A stretch of 64,000 bases of DNA from Taudactylus pleione (taxonomy: Eukaryota > Chordata > Amphibia > Anura > Myobatrachidae). The position numbers and the translations under genes were made by a program. Shown here in pieces: positions 59,101-64,000 of this stretch. Under the pieces are notes generated by a model, which saw only the letters and a program-made list of their open reading frames with translations, made no database searches and was not told the origin of the DNA. How positions within the stretch are numbered: the stretch's first letter is position 1; the number at the start of each line of letters is the position of its first letter. The DNA lies in assembly GCA_031769625.1 (NCBI GenBank), contig JAUIMM010000737.1:2036501-2100500 (forward strand), in the 5' to 3' direction.

Positions 59101-61757
59101 AGGACTGTCATCTACAGACACAGGACTGTACAATATACTGAGCACACCCACTATGAGGACTGTCATCTACAGACACAGGACTGTACAATATACTGAGCAC
59201 ACCCACTATGAGGACTGTCATCTACAGACACAGGACTGTACAATGTACTGAGCACACCCACATGAGGACTGTCATCTACAGACACAGGACTGTACAATGT
59301 ACTGAGTACACCCACTATGAGGACTGTCATCTACAGACACAGGACTGTACAATATAGTGAGCACACCCACTATGAGGACTGTCATCTACAGACACAGGAC
59401 TGTACAATATACTGAGCACACCCACTATGAGGACTGTCATCTACACACACACAGGACTGTACAATATACTGAGCACACCCACTATGAGGACTGTCATCCA
59501 GACACAGGACTGTACAATATACTGAGCACACCCACTATGAGGACTGTCATCTACAGACACAGGACTGTACAATATACTGAGCACACCCACTATGAGGACT
59601 GTCATCCAGAGACACAGTATTGTACAATGTACTGAGCACACCCACTATGAGGACTGTCATCCACAGACACAGGACTGTACAATATACTGAGTACACCCAC
59701 TATGAGGACTGTCATCCACAGACACAGGACTGTACAATGTACTGAGCACACCCACTATGAGGACTGTCATCCAGACACAGGACTGTACAATGTACTGAGC
59801 ACACCCACTATGAGGACTGTCATCCACAGACACAGGACTGTACAATGTACTGAGTACACCCACTATGAGGACTGTCATCCACAGACACAGGACTGTACAA
59901 TGTACTGAGCACACCCACTATGAGGACTGTCATCTACAGACACAGGACTGTACAATGTACTGAGCACACCCACTATGAGGACTGTCATCCAGATACATAG
60001 GATTGTACAATGTACTGAGCACACCCACTATGAGGACTGTCATCCACAGACACAGGACTGTACAATGTACTGAGCACACCCACTATGAGGACTGTCATCC
60101 ACAGACACAGGACTGTACAATGTACTGAGCACACCCACTATGAGGACTGTCATCCAGACACAATACTGTACAATATACTGAGCACACCCACTATGAGGAC
60201 TGTCATCCAGACACAGGACTGTACAATGTACTGAGCACACCCACTATGAGGACTGTCATCTACAGACACAGGACTGTACAATATACTGAGCACACCCACT
60301 ATGAGGACTGTCATCTACAGACACAGGACTGTACAATATACTGAGCACACCCACTATGAGGACTGTCATCTACAGACACAGGACTGTACAATGTACTGAG
60401 CACACCCACATGAGGACTGTCATCTACAGACACAGGACTGTACAATGTACTGAGCACACCCACTATGAGGACTGTCATCCACAGACACAGGACTGTACAA
60501 TATAGTGAGCACACCCACTATGAGGACTGTCATCTACAGACACAGGACTGTACAATATACTGAGCACACCCACTATGAGGACTGTCATCTACACACACAC
60601 AGGACTGTACAATATACTGAGCACACCCACTATGAGGACTGTCATCCAGACACAGGACTGTACAATATACTGAGCACACCCACTATGAGGACTGTCATCC
60701 ACAGACACAGGACTGTACAATGTACTGAGTACACCCACTATGAGGACTGTCATCTACAGACACAGGACTGTACAATATACTGAGCACACCCACTATGAGG
60801 ACTGTCATCCAGAGACACAGGACTGTACAATGTACTGAGTACACCCACTATGAGGACTGTCATCTACAGACACAGGACTGTACAATATACTGAGCACACC
60901 CACTATGAGGACTGTCATCCAGAGACACAGGACTGTACAATGTACTGAGTACACCCACTATGAGGACTGTCATCTACACACACACAGGACTGTACAATAT
61001 ACTGAGCACACCCACTATGAGGACTGTCATCCAGACACAGGACTGTACAATGTACTGAGCACACCCACTATGAGGACTGTCATCCACAGACACAGGACTG
61101 TAGAATATACTGAGCACACCCACTAAAAGGACTGTCATCTACACACAGGACTGTACAATGTACTGAGCACACCCACTATGAGGACTGTCATCCAGACACA
61201 GGACTGTACAATGTACTGAGCACACCCACTATGAGGACTGTCATCCACAGACACAGGACTGTACAATATACTGAGCACACCCACTATGAGGACTGTCATC
61301 TACAGACACAGGACTGTACAATATACTGAGCACACCCACTAAAAGGACTGTCATCTACACACAGGACTGTACAATGTACTGAGTACACCCACTATGAGGA
61401 CTGTCATCCAGACACAGGACTGTACAATGTACTGAGCACACCCACTATGAGGACTGTCATCTACAGACACAGGACTGTACAATATACTGAGCACACCCAC
61501 TAAAAGGACTGTCATCTACACACAGGACTGTACAATGTACTGAGTACACCCACTATGAGGACTGTCATCCAGACACAGGACTGTACAATGTACTGAGCAC
61601 ACCCACTATGAGGACTGTCATCCAGACACAGGACTGTACAATGTACTGAGCACACCCACTATGAGGACTGTCATCTACAGACACAGGACTGTACAATATA
61701 CTGAGCACACCCACTAAAAGGACTGTCATCTACAGACACAGGACTGTACAATGTACT
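53166..61757 (+). repeat. Minisatellite array G, 55/51-bp unit
   Basis: About 158 units of 55 bp: GACTGTCATCCACAGACACA, then GGACTGTACAATGTACTGAG, then CACACCCACTATGAG. A 51-bp form (ATCCAGACACAGG) lacks four bases. Other variants are CCACATGAGG (loss of CTA-type bases), CACTAAAAGG, CTACACACACACAGG and ATATACTGAG for ATGTACTGAG. Larger blocks are repeated at offsets of about 3.6 kb (54085 to 57684), 3.4 kb (54639 to 58075, 55183 to 58564), 1.1 kb (58564 to 59657; 59357 to 60505) and 984 bp (55731 to 56715). Confidence 0.97.
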
Positions 61758-62079
61758 AATTAACAGTCAGCGTCATAGTTCATGTCACCTGGTTGAATTT
61801 CACAGTGAAGGGCTTGCAGTGCTTGTTGTAGGGTATAGTCAACCTGAAGCGCTGCGATCGCATCCGATGTTGCCCGATGTATTGATGTTTGCATACACAT
61901 CCTGGAGATGATGTGCGCAAATGGGCGTCTTAAGACAGGCAGGTGGGCGTTGCATACACAGGGTGATCGCACGCGAAGACATAGTGGGCGTGCTTATGCC
62001 TTGCTGTGCGATCGCCTACCTTGCCGGTACTTAGCCGAATTTGCACACGCATCTAGCCAGCGGGTCTGAATCTAGCCCT
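61758..62079 (-). mobile_element. Element inserted into the right part of array G
   Basis: The array stops at ATGTACT (61757) and resumes at TGAGTGTACCCGC (62080). The 322-bp insert ends GCGGGTCTGAATCTAGCCC, a form of the GGGC..GATTCAGAC terminal motif seen at 18696 and 44572. It contains TGCGATCGC-type palindromic pieces. The inverted left end is not recognisable, so the copy may be truncated on that side. A 70-codon minus-strand frame is not credible. Confidence 0.65.
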
Positions 62080-62230
62080 GAGTGTACCCGCTGTGAGAAT
62101 TGTCATCCACAGACACAGGACTGTATAATGTACTGAGTACACCCACTATGAGGACTGTCATCTACAGACACAGGACTGTACCATATACTGAGCACACCCA
62201 CTATGAGGACTGTCATGTTTACTTCATGCA
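62080..62230 (+). repeat. Continuation of array G beyond the insertion
   Basis: Nearly three more units of the 55-bp repeat (GTCATCCACAGACACAGGAC, then TGTATAATGTACTGAGTACA). They are diverged at the left border (CCCGCTGTGAGAATTGTC) and break off at GTCATGTTTACTTC. Confidence 0.85.
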
Positions 62231-62402
62231 CAGGACACTGCCATCTTCAGACACTGGATTATATAATGTATATGACACAAGGTTATACAATGTATAGGAC
62301 ACACGAGGACTGTAATCCACAGACACTGGGTTATATAATGTAGAGGACACACGAGTACTGTAATCCACAGACACTGGGTTATATAATGTATAGGACACTA
62401 TA
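62231..62402 (+). repeat. Diverged relatives of the array G unit
   Basis: About three degenerate units of roughly 50 bp such as GAGGACTGTAATCCACAGAC followed by ACTGGGTTATATAATGTA. They share GGACTGT-ATCCACAGACAC with array G, but GTTATATAATGTATAGG replaces GTACAATGTACTGAG. They look like the old edge of the array. Confidence 0.75.
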
Positions 62403-62404
62403 TA

Positions 62405-62625
62405 CAGTCAGGTGCATAAATATTGGGACATTGACAGAATTTTCATATTTTGGCCTCTATTCACCACCACAATGGCTTTGAAATGACACAAACAAGATGT
62501 GCTTTACCTGCAGACTTTCAGATTTAATTTGAGGGTAATTACATCCAAATCAGGTGAACGATGTAGGAATTACAACGGTTTCTATATGTGCCTCCCACTT
62601 TTTAAGGGGCCAAATGTAATGGGAC
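62405..62625 (+). repeat. Left inverted repeat of the Tc1-like element
   Basis: 221 bp, from CAGTCAGGTGCATAAATATT to CCAAATGTAATGGGAC. The right repeat is its complement with few differences: GTCCCATTACTTTTGG for CCAAATGTAATGGGAC, and GCAGTTAAAGCAC for GTGCTTTACCTGC. Repeats of over 200 bp fit the IR/DR type of Tc1-like elements. Confidence 0.92.
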
Positions 62626-62763
62626 TATCAACTCAAAAGCTATTTCATGGACAGGTGTGGGCTATTCCCTCGTTATTTCATTATCAATTAAGCAGGTAAA
62701 AGGTCTGGAGTTGATTCTAGGTGTGACATTTGCATTTGGAATCAGTTGCTGTCAACTCTCAAT

Positions 62764-63797
62764 ATGAGATCCAAAGAGCTGTCACTATCAGTGAAGCCAT
62801 CATTAGGCTGAAAAATCAAAACAAACCCATCAGAGAGATAGCAAAAACATTAGGTGTGGCCAAATCGTTTGTTTGGAACATTTTTAAAAAGAAAGAACGC
62901 ACCGGAGAGCTCAGCAACACCAAAAGACCCGGAAGACCACGGAAAACAACTGTGGTGGATGACAGAAGAATTATTTCCCTGGTGAAGAAAAACCCCTTCA
63001 CAACAGTTGGCCAAATCAAGAACACTCTCCAGGAGGTAGGTGTATATGTGTCAAAGTCAATCATCAAGAGAAGACTTCACAAGAGTGAATATAGAGGGTT
63101 CACCACAAGATGTAAACCATTGGTGAGCCACAAAAAGAGGAAGACCAGATTAGAGTTTGCCAAACAACATCTAAAAAAGCCATTACAGTTCTGGAACAAC
63201 ATCCTATGGACAGATGAGACAAAGATCAACTTGTACCAGAGTGATGGGAAGAGAAGAGTATGGAGAAGGAAAGGAACTGATCATGATTCAAAACATACCA
63301 CCTCATCAGTGAAGCATGGTGGTGGTAGTGTCATGGCATGGGCATGTATGGCTGCCAATGGAACTGGTTCCCTTGTATTTATTGATGATGTGACTGCTGA
63401 CAAAAGCAGCAGAATGAATTCTGAAGTGTTTCGGGCAATATTATATGATCATATTCAGTCAAATGCTTCAGAACTCATTGGACGGCGCTTTAAAGTGCAG
63501 ATGGACAATGACCCGAAGCATACTGCAAAAGCAACCAAAGAGTTTTTTAAGGCTGAAAAGTGGAATGTTATGCAATGGCCAAGTCAATCCCCTGACCTGA
63601 ATCCGATTGAGCATGCATTTCACTTGATGAAGACAAAACTGAAGGGAAAATGCCCCAAGAACAAGCAGGAACTGAAGACATTTGCAGTAGAGGCCTGGCA
63701 GAGCATCACCAGGGATGAAACCCAGCGTCTGGTGATGTCTATGCGTTCCAGACTTCAGGCTGTAATTGCCTGCAAAGGATTTGCAACAAAGTATTAA
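62764..63797 (+). pseudogene. Tc1-like transposase, DD34E, probable N-terminal frameshift
   Basis: This encodes a cut-and-paste DNA transposase acting on its own inverted repeats in the nucleus. The frame is open from 62730 to the TAA at 63795-63797 (355 codons). Counting from 62730 it shows a paired-like helix-turn-helix region (about 20-118), a GRPR linker motif (68-71), a glycine box KHGGGS (195-200) and the catalytic triad D162 (WTDE), D259 (QMDNDPKH) and E294 (SPDLNPIE), with 34 residues between the last two. The frame starts with TTG; a TGA lies two codons upstream and the first in-frame ATG is at residue 202. An ATG at 62764 starts a different frame that reads MRSKELSLSVK and stops after 15 codons. 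As I recall, related transposases start this way, so about four bases (or one) were lost near 62797. All catalytic residues are kept, so the copy is young but probably inactive by itself. Confidence 0.85.
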
Positions 63798-63830
63798 AAA
63801 GTGAAAGTTAGATTTAGGATTGTTTAGTTT

Positions 63831-64000
63831 GTCCCATTACTTTTGGCCCCTTAAAAAGTGGGAGGCACATATAGAAACCGTTGTAATTCCTACACCGTTC
63901 ACCTGATTTGGATGTAATTACCCTCAAATTAAATCTGAAAGTCTGCAGTTAAAGCACATCTTGTTTGTTTCATTTCAAAGCCATTGTGGTGGTGAATAGA
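63831..64000 (-). repeat. Right inverted repeat of the Tc1-like element (partial)
   Basis: Begins GTCCCATTACTTTTGGCCCC and runs to the window end at GGTGGTGAATAGA. It is complementary to 62456-62625 of the left repeat. About 50 bp remain outside the window. Confidence 0.92.

Larger units (their letters stand above)
62403..64000 (+). mobile_element. Tc1-like transposon with long inverted repeats (right end outside window)
   Basis: The TA at 62403-62404 is followed by CAGTCAGGTGCATAAATATT, a Tc1-type terminus. A left inverted repeat (62405-62625) and a matching right one (63831 to beyond 64000) surround a transposase frame. From the left repeat's length the element should end near 64051, so about 50 bp are missing from the window. 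Family knowledge: Tc1/mariner elements move by cut and paste into TA. It inserted next to the old edge of array G. Confidence 0.95.

Noticed and set aside
53781..61126. Many frames of 60-109 codons in array G
   Set aside because: They repeat at the same offsets as the array blocks, occur on both strands, and encode only the unit phrase.
1..61757. CRISPR-like regular arrays
   Set aside because: The units are head to tail without unique spacers, and the genome is clearly eukaryotic.

Overview
This window looks like non-coding DNA from a large vertebrate genome. An amphibian, probably a frog, is the best guess. The guess rests on the Tc1-type transposon at the right end, on foldback elements of the 'TTTACTAA' kind, and on nested short terminal-inverted-repeat (TIR) elements mixed with long minisatellites. 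It is recollection of such genomes, not a database result. I see no host protein-coding gene, rRNA or tRNA. Nearly all open reading frames longer than 60 codons are by-products of tandem repeats.

Layout. Six long, mutually unrelated minisatellites plus one short one fill about two thirds of the window: A at 1-11303 (34-38 bp unit, about 318 copies, enters from the left), B at 12345-14310 (58 bp, about 34 copies, CpG-rich), C at 21201-25358 (51/50 bp, about 82 copies), D at 29895-30350 (22 bp, inside a transposon), E at 31198-39796 (41 bp, about 209 copies), F at 45261-52869 (51/47 bp, about 150 copies) and G at 53166-61757 (55/51 bp, about 158 copies). A, C, E, F and G carry higher-order duplications of about 0.4 to 3.6 kb. 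Copy numbers are array length divided by unit length.

Between the arrays lie DNA-transposon-like elements without coding capacity: two copies of a 186-bp foldback element (15104, 29034), three copies of a G-rich, TTAGGG-like element (11500, 17620, 42395), two opposite copies of a 'GTATTCAATT' element (26833, 39806), a family with GGGCCTGATTCAGA-type ends and 3-bp target duplications (18696, 26040, 42919, 44130), and an 867-bp element bounded by CCGTATATACTCGAG ends (41185-42051). Several are nested. The right end holds a Tc1-like transposon with inverted repeats of about 221 bp and a long transposase frame (DD34E residues present). That frame has no ATG at its start and appears frameshifted near its N-terminus.

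Most notable. (1) The 18696, 42919 and 44130 elements are built almost wholly of hairpins placed back to back. Stems at matching positions differ between copies but stay complementary, so pairing is kept while sequence changes. The 41185 element holds a similar train of six hairpins. (2) Array B's 58-bp unit contains the terminal motif of the transposon that abuts it, which suggests the array was born at a transposon end. (3) Array G is interrupted by a transposon and has a diverged, older-looking edge beyond it. Together the window reads as a recombination-prone, perhaps subtelomeric or pericentromeric, repeat nursery. That location is inference.
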